Origin: Candidatus Paceibacter sp.
GTDB lineage: Bacteria > Patescibacteriota > Minisyncoccia > UBA6257 > HR35
Assembly: GCA_023255765.1 (NCBI GenBank)
Contig: JAGDVT010000025.1
Span: forward strand, 1-5,904
Direction: 5' to 3'
Length of the DNA stretch: 5,904 nucleotides
Shown here: positions 1-5,757 of the stretch, piece by piece
Layout of the letters: every line of letters starts with the position of its first letter
How positions within the stretch are numbered: the first letter of the stretch is position 1
Program-made: the position numbers and the translations under genes
Notes under the pieces: model-generated
What the model was told of the DNA's origin: nothing
Database searches by the model: none
What the model saw: only the letters and a program-made list of their open reading frames with translations

Positions 1-51
1 TCCTAAGAATGTTCCTATTATTAATTGCTTGTTTTTATTTAATTTTTCCAT
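1..51 (-). CDS. N-terminal fragment of an unidentified, possibly membrane-anchored protein
   Basis: Seventeen codons are visible before the left edge of the window, reading MEKLNKNKQLIIGTFLG. A lysine/asparagine-rich start followed by LIIGTFLG looks like the cytoplasmic end of an N-terminal membrane segment or signal anchor, but too little is present to name a family. The start is supported by a candidate sigma70-type promoter whose -10 element ends 9 bases upstream of the ATG, and by the stop of the preceding gene at 106-108 on the same strand. There is no Shine-Dalgarno sequence, and the transcript would begin only a few bases before the ATG. It lies in the same direction as the six-gene block above it but has a 54-base gap instead of an overlap, so it may be a separate transcription unit. 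Confidence 0.5.
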   Translation of the reverse strand, partial: MEKLNKNKQLIIGTFLG

Positions 52-60
52 ATTATATTA

Positions 61-88
61 ATTTTAAGGCTATTTTATTTTTTGTCAA
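61..88 (-). promoter_or_regulatory. Candidate sigma70-type promoter for the gene starting at 51
   Basis: On the minus strand a perfect -35 hexamer TTGACA (83-88) is followed after 16 bases by TAAAAT (61-66), a 5-of-6 match to the -10 consensus. Initiation 6-8 bases beyond the -10 would fall at about 53-55, leaving a leader of about 2-4 bases before the ATG at 51. A TATAAT at 52-57 also exists but touches the start codon and sits 25 bases from the -35, so it is less suitable. The AT-rich background makes -10 matches cheap; the exact TTGACA carries most of the weight. Confidence 0.5.
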
Positions 89-96
89 GCCTAAGT

Positions 97-105
97 TGTG
101 GATAA
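97..105 (-). promoter_or_regulatory. Perfect DnaA-box consensus next to a promoter
   Basis: The minus strand reads TTATCCACA, which is exactly the high-affinity 9-mer bound by DnaA. It lies directly against the stop codon of the nucleotidyltransferase gene (106-108) and 8 bases upstream of the -35 hexamer at 83-88. I saw no second box near it, so this is not evidence of an origin. If it is bound, the plausible role is DnaA control of the small promoter, or DnaA titration. A chance match in this base composition is possible. Confidence 0.35.
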
Positions 106-465
106 CTAAATCTCAATATATTCATTTTTAATAAATTTTTTATACCAATTTTCATACATTTCAGGTGTTGCAAGATGAATTTCAAAAGGAGAATCCTTAA
201 AGCTCTTTAAAATATTGTATTTTATTTCTACTTGTTTTCTGTGCTCTTCAGGTATATTTTTACTTATAATCAATAAATCTATATCGCTATCTGGTCCATA
301 ATTACCTTTTATAATAGAATCAAAAACAATTACTTTTGCATCTTTAAATATTTTCTTTGCTTTATTTTTAATAATCTTTGCGTATTTTCTAAAATCTTTA
401 AAGTATTTTTCTCTTTTCTTATATCTATTTGCTAAACTTTGATATAAGCTGTACTTTTGTTTCAT
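106..465 (-). CDS. Small MNT-type nucleotidyltransferase (Pol beta superfamily), archaeal-like
   Basis: This 119-residue protein has the minimal nucleotidyltransferase fold. The core motif runs from V47 to S68: FDS at 48-50, G54, and S60-D61-I62-D63, where D61 and D63 are the metal-binding aspartates. E95 in the strand FEIHLAT is the likely third acidic residue. The usual glycine before the motif serine (GS) is an aspartate here (D49-S50), which is unusual. A basic helical region of about 40 residues precedes the core. The ending TPEMYENWYKKF followed by an acidic tail resembles stand-alone archaeal MNT proteins as I remember them. Such proteins often pair with a HEPN partner and can act as antitoxins or AMP-transferring enzymes; no HEPN gene is visible here, so the substrate is unknown. 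Its ATG overlaps the rseP stop as ATGA, so it is the last gene of the coupled block. No Shine-Dalgarno is seen. The stop is TAG. Confidence 0.8.
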   Translation of the reverse strand: MKQKYSLYQSLANRYKKREKYFKDFRKYAKIIKNKAKKIFKDAKVIVFDSIIKGNYGPDSDIDLLIISKNIPEEHRKQVEIKYNILKSFKDSPFEIHLATPEMYENWYKKFIKNEYIEI

Positions 466-1517
466 TTTTGAATTTTATTGTATATATCTTTAATTGTAAT
501 AACTATCATTAAAATTAATAAAATTACTAAGCCTACCATATTTATAGCATTTTCTATTCTAAAAGGCATTCTTTTTTGTATAATTAATTCTCCTAAATAA
601 ACTATAAATCTACCGCCATCTAATGCTGGAAATGGTAATATATTCAATAAAACTAAATTTAATGAAATCAAAGCCATAAAGTGCAAAATATAACTTATTC
701 CCAATGTTTTCATTTGTACATATATATCGTAAATACCAAGAGGTCCTACAACTTCTTTTGCAATTTTAACTTCCTTGAAAAGCCTTACAAAAAATTCTTT
801 AAATGCAAGAATTAAATTTTTAGTAGTTTCATAAGTTTTTACCAACCCAAAATAAAAGTTAGAGGGGAAAGGCTTTTTAACTAATTCTAAAGAGCTGAAT
901 GCTATACCTAGCGGTCCAACATTATCTTTCATTTCTGGTATCAATTTAACTTCAAATTTTTCTTTACCCCTTAAAATTCCGACTGTTAATTCTTTACCTA
1001 AATAGTCTTTTAACACATCTCTAACCTTTGTAAAATCTTTAATTTCTATTAATTTATCTTGATATTTAAAATACAAAATAATATCTCCTATTTTTATTCC
1101 TGCTTTTTCTGCTGGTGAATCAGGAAATACTCTTATAACTGTTATATTTTTAATTTCACCTGCAAATTCAGGTAACCCATACAAATATCCTATTGAAAAA
1201 AGTAAATAAGCAAAAATTAAATTAAATATAACACCGCCCAATGTAATAAGTACTTTTTTATAAGGAGGTTGGCTTAAAAAACCTTGGGGATCATTGGGGT
1301 TATCTTCGCCTCTTAGCTTTACATATCCTCCAAAAAATATTAAATTCAAACTATAAACGGTTTCACCAATTTTTTTAGAAATTAACCTAGGAGGAAAACC
1401 TATGCCAAATTCTTCAACGCTTACACCTAAAAATTTAGCAAATAAAAAATGACCTAATTCATGAACAAAAATTAAAATTCCTAAAAATACTAAAAATAAA
1501 ATAATATTTTCTATCAT
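462..1517 (-). CDS. rseP: RseP-type site-2 zinc metalloprotease (M50), single PDZ domain
   Basis: This is an inner-membrane protease that cuts substrates within the membrane, for example anti-sigma factors or leftover signal peptides. The first membrane segment (about residues 4-24) carries the zinc motif HELGH (H19, E20, H23). The next conserved stretch, FGIGFPPRL at 37-45 followed by NLIFFGGYVKLRGED at 58-72, is the family signature just after it. A second hydrophobic segment spans about 87-113. One PDZ domain covers about 118-196. The third zinc ligand is D300 in NILPFPALDGGR (292-303), within the hydrophobic stretch from about 275; a final segment runs 327-343. E. coli RseP has about 450 residues and two PDZ domains, so this 351-residue form is the short type. 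Its ATG overlaps the frr stop (ATGA), and a GAG about 10 bases upstream is only a marginal ribosome site. No sigma or anti-sigma gene is nearby, so its substrate cannot be guessed. Confidence 0.95.
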   Translation of the reverse strand: MIENIILFLVFLGILIFVHELGHFLFAKFLGVSVEEFGIGFPPRLISKKIGETVYSLNLIFFGGYVKLRGEDNPNDPQGFLSQPPYKKVLITLGGVIFNLIFAYLLFSIGYLYGLPEFAGEIKNITVIRVFPDSPAEKAGIKIGDIILYFKYQDKLIEIKDFTKVRDVLKDYLGKELTVGILRGKEKFEVKLIPEMKDNVGPLGIAFSSLELVKKPFPSNFYFGLVKTYETTKNLILAFKEFFVRLFKEVKIAKEVVGPLGIYDIYVQMKTLGISYILHFMALISLNLVLLNILPFPALDGGRFIVYLGELIIQKRMPFRIENAINMVGLVILLILMIVITIKDIYNKIQK

Positions 1518-2056
1518 CCTATTATTTCTCTTTCTTTTTCTTTAAATAATTCTTCAACCTTTTTATTAAATTCTTCTATTTCTTTATCTGCTTTATCTTT
1601 AGTTTTGTAGAATACATCTTCTGATATTTCTTTTCTATCTTTTTTATCCTTTAATTCTTTTAAAAATTCATCCCTTAATTTTCTAGCTTTAATTCTTATA
1701 TCTTCTTTTATCTGTCCTAAGTTTTTAAGCAATTCTTTTTTTGTTTCTTCTGTAATAGGAGGAAATGTTACAATCAAATATCTTTTTTCTTTAATTACAC
1801 TACCACCAAAATTAGTTTTTTTAATATCTCTTTCTATATCAGATAAAATGTTTTCATCCCAAGGTTCTACTTTATATTTCATAATATCTAATTGAGAAAT
1901 TGAAGCTAAGTTTTTTAGTTCATATTTTTTACCATAAGCATTAATAACAACATTTTCAAGCCAATGCAAAGCAAACTTATAACTTCTTATTTCTCTTAAT
2001 TTATTTTTAAATTCTTCTAAGGTAGATTGTAAATCTTTTTTAAATTCTTCTATCAT
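1514..2056 (-). CDS. frr: Ribosome recycling factor (divergent)
   Basis: RRF works with EF-G to split the ribosome after termination. The 180-residue length and the layout fit: a long helix (about 1-29), a small beta domain (about 30-103) and two long helices (about 104-178). Matching landmarks are ELKNLASI (46-53), FPPITEE (98-104), ARKLRDE (124-130, with R125 and R128 at the places of conserved helix-3 arginines) and KEISED (142-147). The normally near-invariant IRTGRA at the end of helix 1 is IRSYKF here (23-28); the first arginine is kept but the Gly-Arg-Ala part is lost. The loop before FPPITEE is also shorter than in E. coli. There is only one RRF-like gene in the window, placed between other essential genes, so it is probably the functional copy. 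The start overlaps the stop of the upstream microprotein as ATGA, with no Shine-Dalgarno. The reading frame ends in a tandem TGA TAG. Confidence 0.93.
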   Translation of the reverse strand: MIEEFKKDLQSTLEEFKNKLREIRSYKFALHWLENVVINAYGKKYELKNLASISQLDIMKYKVEPWDENILSDIERDIKKTNFGGSVIKEKRYLIVTFPPITEETKKELLKNLGQIKEDIRIKARKLRDEFLKELKDKKDRKEISEDVFYKTKDKADKEIEEFNKKVEELFKEKEREIIG

Positions 2057-2211
2057 CTTAAATGCAAAATTTTAACTCCATAAGGTGCTAATTTTTCTCC
2101 TAGTGGTTTAATTATATTTAAAATAAATTCTTCTGAAAACATAAAGCCTATCAAATAAACTACAACTCCTATTATAATTGCTGTTTTTAAAAAATTGAAT
2201 GCTTTATCCAT
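2053..2211 (-). CDS. 52-residue single-pass membrane microprotein, unknown function
   Basis: This short gene fills the only apparent hole in the minus-strand block. It starts at the ATG at 2209-2211, inside the last codons of holB (8-base overlap), and stops at TGA 2053-2055, which overlaps the frr ATG as ATGA. The protein begins MDKAFNFLKT, then has one hydrophobic segment at about residues 8-25 rich in Ile, Val and Gly. A short stretch with an acidic pair (S26-E27-E28) follows, then a mildly basic tail containing KPLGEKLAPYGVK. No cysteines, no lipobox and no family that I recognise. The exact fit between two overlapping neighbours, on the same strand with the same codon bias, is the main evidence that it is real. 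A short sequence with one hydrophobic stretch could arise by chance, but the double overlap makes that unlikely. Confidence 0.72.
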   Translation of the reverse strand: MDKAFNFLKTAIIIGVVVYLIGFMFSEEFILNIIKPLGEKLAPYGVKILHLR

Positions 2212-2998
2212 ATAAGGTTATAATTAAATTACTAATTTGCAGATTTTTATTTAAAAAGTAATCAGAGTCTTGATACAAACCTTCTAAAAATTTAATTCTA
2301 TAAACAGAAGATTTATCGCCTTTTAAAAGTCTATTTCTTTCAAAGTATATCAAATATTTTAAGAATTCATCTAAATCCATATTTTCTTCTATTTTATCTA
2401 CTAAAAGAAGTTTTTCAAATATATCTTTGCCAAAATATATTTTTGATACTAGGTTGAATTTTTCTTTATTTTGTAAAACATTGATTATTTTCCCTATTTG
2501 ACCTGGAAATATTTCTAATAATAATTTTATAGTATCTTCTTTCAAATTTTGATTCTTTAAATATTCGTAAATTTCCTCATTAGGTACAAGTTTAAAATTA
2601 ATTTTTTGCATCCTGGATCTTATTGTCGGATAAATTTTAAATTGTCTATGAGTAACAAAAAATAACAACGCCTTAGCTTTTATTTCTTCAACTATTTTTA
2701 AAAGTGAATTTTGTGCTTCTTTGTTTAATTTATGGGCATCATTGAGAACTATAAATCTTTTGTTTTTAGTATCATAACTTAATAAATTTTGAATTAAATG
2801 CGCTGTAGACAATTTAATAATTTTTTCTTCTGAATCAAGCAAAATAATTTCATTTTCATCTTTAAAATCTTTAAGTATAGTTTTAATTGTATGAAACTTA
2901 CCTATTCCTTCAGGACCTACCAACATAAATGCACCTCTTTCATATTTTTCAATTATATTTTTTAAATACTCTTTTTCTTTATTATGACCTATAATCAT
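2204..2998 (-). CDS. holB: DNA polymerase III clamp-loader subunit delta-prime
   Basis: A 264-residue AAA+ protein of the replicative clamp loader, which opens and places the sliding clamp. The P-loop is GPEGIGK at 28-34, but the residue after the lysine is F35 where Ser or Thr is normal. The Walker B-like strand is FIVLNDAHKL (82-91) with D87, followed by KEAQNSLLKIVEE (93-105), a strong family signature. The SRC arginine-finger motif appears as SRM (128-130), keeping R129. The four-cysteine zinc module of DnaX is absent, and there is no DnaX-like C-terminal extension. Together these favour a non-hydrolysing stator subunit over a second DnaX. E. coli delta-prime is about 334 residues, so the C-terminal collar domain (about 200-264) is short. 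The ATG overlaps the mreB stop (ATGA), with no Shine-Dalgarno. The stop is TAA. Confidence 0.9.
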   Translation of the reverse strand: MIIGHNKEKEYLKNIIEKYERGAFMLVGPEGIGKFHTIKTILKDFKDENEIILLDSEEKIIKLSTAHLIQNLLSYDTKNKRFIVLNDAHKLNKEAQNSLLKIVEEIKAKALLFFVTHRQFKIYPTIRSRMQKINFKLVPNEEIYEYLKNQNLKEDTIKLLLEIFPGQIGKIINVLQNKEKFNLVSKIYFGKDIFEKLLLVDKIEENMDLDEFLKYLIYFERNRLLKGDKSSVYRIKFLEGLYQDSDYFLNKNLQISNLIITLYG

Positions 2999-4002
2999 TT
3001 GTGAGAAAGTAGAATTCTTCTGTATAAATCTAATTTTTCCATTATTTTACCCGTGCCCCTAGCTACACAAAACAAAGGATCATCTGCAATATATGTAGGC
3101 ACTCCAGTGTGTTCGTAAATTAATACATCTAAGTTTCTTAAAAGTGCCCCTCCCCCAGATAAAACAATTCCTTTTTCCATAATATCTGCAACAAGCTCGG
3201 GTGGGGTATTCGCTAATACTTTTTTAATACCAGAAACAATTTCTCTTAAATCTTTTTGTAATGATTCGGCAATATGATTAGATGTTATTTTAACTGTAAC
3301 AGGAAGACCTGTCAAAATATTAATTCCATTTATATTCATAGAAAGTTCATTATTATTTTTTGTCACTGTAGCAGAACCAACTTGAATTTTTATATTTTCT
3401 GCAGTTTTTTCCCCTACTGCTAAATTAAATTTTCTTCTTAAATACTCTTTTATAGATTCATCAAACTTATCTCCTGCTATTTTTATTGATTCCCAAACAA
3501 CAATTCCTCCTAAAGATATAACTGCTATTTCTGTGGTTCCTCCTCCTATATTAACAATCATATGCCCTGAAGATGAATTTATAGGTAAATCTGCACCTAG
3601 TGCTGCAAGTAATGGCTCTCTTATCGGGTACACTTCTCTTGCACCTGCTTCTAATGCTGCATCAATAACTGCTTTTCTTTCTGTTGAAGTAATACCTGCT
3701 GGTACAGAAATTACAAGTAAAGGTTTTAAAAATCTGGATATTTTTATTTTTGATAAAAAATATTTAAGAATTGCTAATGTTGCCTTATAATCTGCTATTA
3801 CTCCTTCTTTTAATGGTCTATAGATTTTAATATCTGATGGAGTTTTACCAATCATTTCTTTTGCTTCCTTGCCTACTGCTAAAATTTTATTAGTAAGTTC
3901 ATCAACTGCAACAACAGTAGGTTCTGTAAGAACTATTCCTTTACCTGGTATATAAATTGTTGTATTTGCTGTACCTAAATCTATGCCTATTTTCAATAAC
4001 AT
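2995..4002 (-). CDS. mreB: Rod-shape actin homologue MreB
   Basis: MreB forms membrane-bound filaments that steer cell-wall synthesis. The actin fold is complete at 335 residues: phosphate-1 motif IDLGTANTT (7-15), GVIADY (67-72), VPAGITSTERKAV (100-112), catalytic glutamate E129 in IREP, phosphate-2 motif IGGGTTE (152-158), and adenosine motif GIVLSGGGALLRN (278-290). The hydrophobic membrane loop is present as F91-L92 before KP, matching the LF pair of Thermotoga MreB; there is no N-terminal amphipathic helix. Unusually, the first residue of the phosphate-2 motif is N151, where Asp is the rule in MreB and actin. The gene is first in the coupled block and has no mreC, mreD, rodA or PBP2 gene beside it in this window. 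The start is fixed by the immediate MLLKIGIDLG opening and the promoter just upstream; no Shine-Dalgarno is seen. Confidence 0.97.
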   Translation of the reverse strand: MLLKIGIDLGTANTTIYIPGKGIVLTEPTVVAVDELTNKILAVGKEAKEMIGKTPSDIKIYRPLKEGVIADYKATLAILKYFLSKIKISRFLKPLLVISVPAGITSTERKAVIDAALEAGAREVYPIREPLLAALGADLPINSSSGHMIVNIGGGTTEIAVISLGGIVVWESIKIAGDKFDESIKEYLRRKFNLAVGEKTAENIKIQVGSATVTKNNNELSMNINGINILTGLPVTVKITSNHIAESLQKDLREIVSGIKKVLANTPPELVADIMEKGIVLSGGGALLRNLDVLIYEHTGVPTYIADDPLFCVARGTGKIMEKLDLYRRILLSHK

Positions 4003-4013
4003 TTTACATATTA

Positions 4014-4042
4014 ATTTTATTAAAAAATGAAAAATATATCAA
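4014..4042 (-). promoter_or_regulatory. Candidate sigma70-type promoter of the mreB block
   Basis: On the minus strand TTGATA (4037-4042, 5 of 6 to the -35 consensus) is followed after exactly 17 bases by TAAAAT (4014-4019, 5 of 6 to the -10). Initiation 6-8 bases on would be near 4006-4008, giving a leader of about 4-6 bases before the mreB ATG at 4002. The -35 lies inside codons 4-6 of the divergent PriA-like gene, and the spacer covers its start codon. No equally good promoter could be found for the PriA-like gene in the plus direction. The AT-rich background limits certainty. Confidence 0.5.
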
Positions 4043-5757
4043 TTTTAAAAATAATTCCAATAGAGCCATTACCTTTTAATTCTCCTGATTATTTTCTTTA
4101 TTTTTCATCTTATGAAGTAAATAAAGGTTCTATTGTTAAATGTGAATTGAGAAATAAGAAAATTTATGGCTATGTTTATGAATTAATAGATTTTAAAGAT
4201 GCAAAAAAGCTTGTTAAGGATTTAGAATATCAATTGAAAAATATAGAAGGTATATTTTTAAAAAATCCATTTATATCTGAAGTTCAAGAAGTTTTAGCGA
4301 GTTGGATTTCTAAAAATTATGGAATTTCTTTAGCGCATTCCTTTTATTTCTTTTTAAGTTTTTATAAAAAAATAGAAAGTAATTATAAACCAAGCCCCAC
4401 AAAAGGAAATAAATTTGAAAAAATATATTTAAATGAATTTGATAAAGAAATTTTAAACAATAAACCTGTTTTGATTATTACACCAACTGAATCGTATGCA
4501 AAACATTTATACGAAAATTTAAAAAAAGAAGTAAATGAATTAATTTTATTAGACTTAGATGAAAGAAAAGAAAATTTTAATAAATTTATTCAAATTATCT
4601 TAAATAAAGAGGACAAAATATTTATAGGAAGTAAAAATTCTGTTTTCTTACCCTGGCAAAAACTAAATTCAATTGTAATATATAAAGAAGGAGATATATT
4701 TTATAAAGAATTCTTCAAAATACCAAGCTTTAATTATTTAAATATAATAGAAAAGTTGGCAAAAATTTTAAAAACAAAATTAATAATAATTGATAAGTTC
4801 CCATCTTTGAAAACTATAGTTGAGAAAAAAATCGAAAAGCCCATTAAAAATATTGATTTTGATACTTTTTCTACGATTTTTGAGCTCACAAATATATTAG
4901 AAAAACACAAAAATGCAAAAGTTTTTGTACCAACTAAATTAACGGCAAAGAAAATGCTTTGTAATATTTGTTTTTATGAATTTAATTGTCCAAAATGTAA
5001 CTATCCTTTAAATATTTATGAAGATTCTGCATTTTGTAGGATTTGTTTTAAAAAATATAAACTAGAAAATAGATGCCCCAATTGTGGATCAAATGATTTA
5101 TATGTAAAAGGAATTGGGGCAAACTGGCTTAAAAAATATTTAGAAAAAGAAGGATATTTTGTTTATCTAATTAATAAAGAAAAAGACATAGATATTTTCA
5201 CCAAGCAGAACTATAAAAATTTTGTCTTAATAGGAAGTTTATATATTTTAAATCCGTTTTTACCAAAAACAGAATCAGCAGTTTTTATTAATTTTGATTT
5301 TTCTATGCATTCTTATAATCCATTTTTAAAAGAAAAGTTTTTAAGAATTTTAATAGATCTCAAAGATTCTGCCAATTATTTGTATATTCATACAAATTTA
5401 AAAGAAGATTATCTTGAAAAAATTAAAAATTTCGAAATTTTAAATGAAATAATTAAAGAAAGGGAAGTAGGAAAATTACCTCCCTTTTATAAAATTTATA
5501 AAATTATATCTAGACTTAGGAATTTAGAAGAACTTAATAAAAGAATGTTAGAGGTCAAAGAAATTTTAAATAAAAACAAGCTTATATACAATTTAGATAT
5601 TGAAATAAATGGACCATTTTTAGAAAGAATACCTAAAAAAATTAACAGATATCAACTATTTTTAACAGTAAAAACCAAAAAAGAAATTGATTTCAGAAAA
5701 TTAATAGAAAATATAAACTACATAGAAGAAATAAGGGCAGATGAAGAAGAAATTTAA
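4027..5757 (+). CDS. priA: PriA-like primosomal protein with degenerate helicase domain
   Basis: PriA restarts stalled replication forks; a typical one has about 700-800 residues with an active helicase. Here the N-terminal DNA-binding domain (about 1-100) is recognisable, including ISKNYGISLAHSF where PriA has its helix after the 3'-end-binding domain. The middle follows PriA order: VLIITPTES (148-156), IGSKNSVFLPW (200-210, the GTRSALFLPF block), IVIYKEGD (216-223), LIIIDKFPS (252-260). However, no Walker A motif precedes VLIITP, the DEEH box is Y219-K220-E221-G222, and motif III keeps only the final PS. The glutamine/arginine motif VI is also absent. In contrast all eight zinc cysteines stand as four CxxC pairs (312/315, 321/324, 337/340, 350/353), and the late KLPPF (483-487) and C-terminal domain remain. 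So the protein probably binds DNA or partners without unwinding. It starts 25 bases from the divergent mreB start, without a Shine-Dalgarno. The symbol marks homology only. Confidence 0.82.
   Translation: MKNISILKIIPIEPLPFNSPDYFLYFSSYEVNKGSIVKCELRNKKIYGYVYELIDFKDAKKLVKDLEYQLKNIEGIFLKNPFISEVQEVLASWISKNYGISLAHSFYFFLSFYKKIESNYKPSPTKGNKFEKIYLNEFDKEILNNKPVLIITPTESYAKHLYENLKKEVNELILLDLDERKENFNKFIQIILNKEDKIFIGSKNSVFLPWQKLNSIVIYKEGDIFYKEFFKIPSFNYLNIIEKLAKILKTKLIIIDKFPSLKTIVEKKIEKPIKNIDFDTFSTIFELTNILEKHKNAKVFVPTKLTAKKMLCNICFYEFNCPKCNYPLNIYEDSAFCRICFKKYKLENRCPNCGSNDLYVKGIGANWLKKYLEKEGYFVYLINKEKDIDIFTKQNYKNFVLIGSLYILNPFLPKTESAVFINFDFSMHSYNPFLKEKFLRILIDLKDSANYLYIHTNLKEDYLEKIKNFEILNEIIKEREVGKLPPFYKIYKIISRLRNLEELNKRMLEVKEILNKNKLIYNLDIEINGPFLERIPKKINRYQLFLTVKTKKEIDFRKLIENINYIEEIRADEEEI

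Noticed and set aside
52..57. Minus-strand TATAAT touching the start codon of the gene at 51 as its -10 box
   Set aside because: It is 25 bases from the TTGACA, and initiation from it would fall inside the coding region. TAAAAT at 61-66 has the proper 16-base spacing.
67..92. Inverted repeat AGGCT (67-71) / AGCCT (88-92) as a terminator after the nucleotidyltransferase gene
   Set aside because: The stem is only 5 bp with a 16-base loop, and no U-tract follows in the transcript direction. It also overlaps the candidate promoter.
97..105. Replication origin at the DnaA box
   Set aside because: Only one box was seen, without a cluster, a DNA-unwinding repeat array, or dnaA/dnaN genes nearby.
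106..465. Toxin-antitoxin (HEPN-MNT) module
   Set aside because: No HEPN-type gene with an RxxxxH motif is found on either side; the neighbours are rseP and an unrelated N-terminal fragment.
2204..2998. DnaX (gamma/tau) in place of delta-prime
   Set aside because: The four zinc cysteines are missing, the P-loop lacks the Ser/Thr after lysine, and the protein is short with no DnaX-type extension.
3533..3790. 85-codon plus-strand open frame
   Set aside because: It lies wholly inside mreB on the opposite strand, and its sequence is the complement of conserved MreB motifs; it has no family features of its own.
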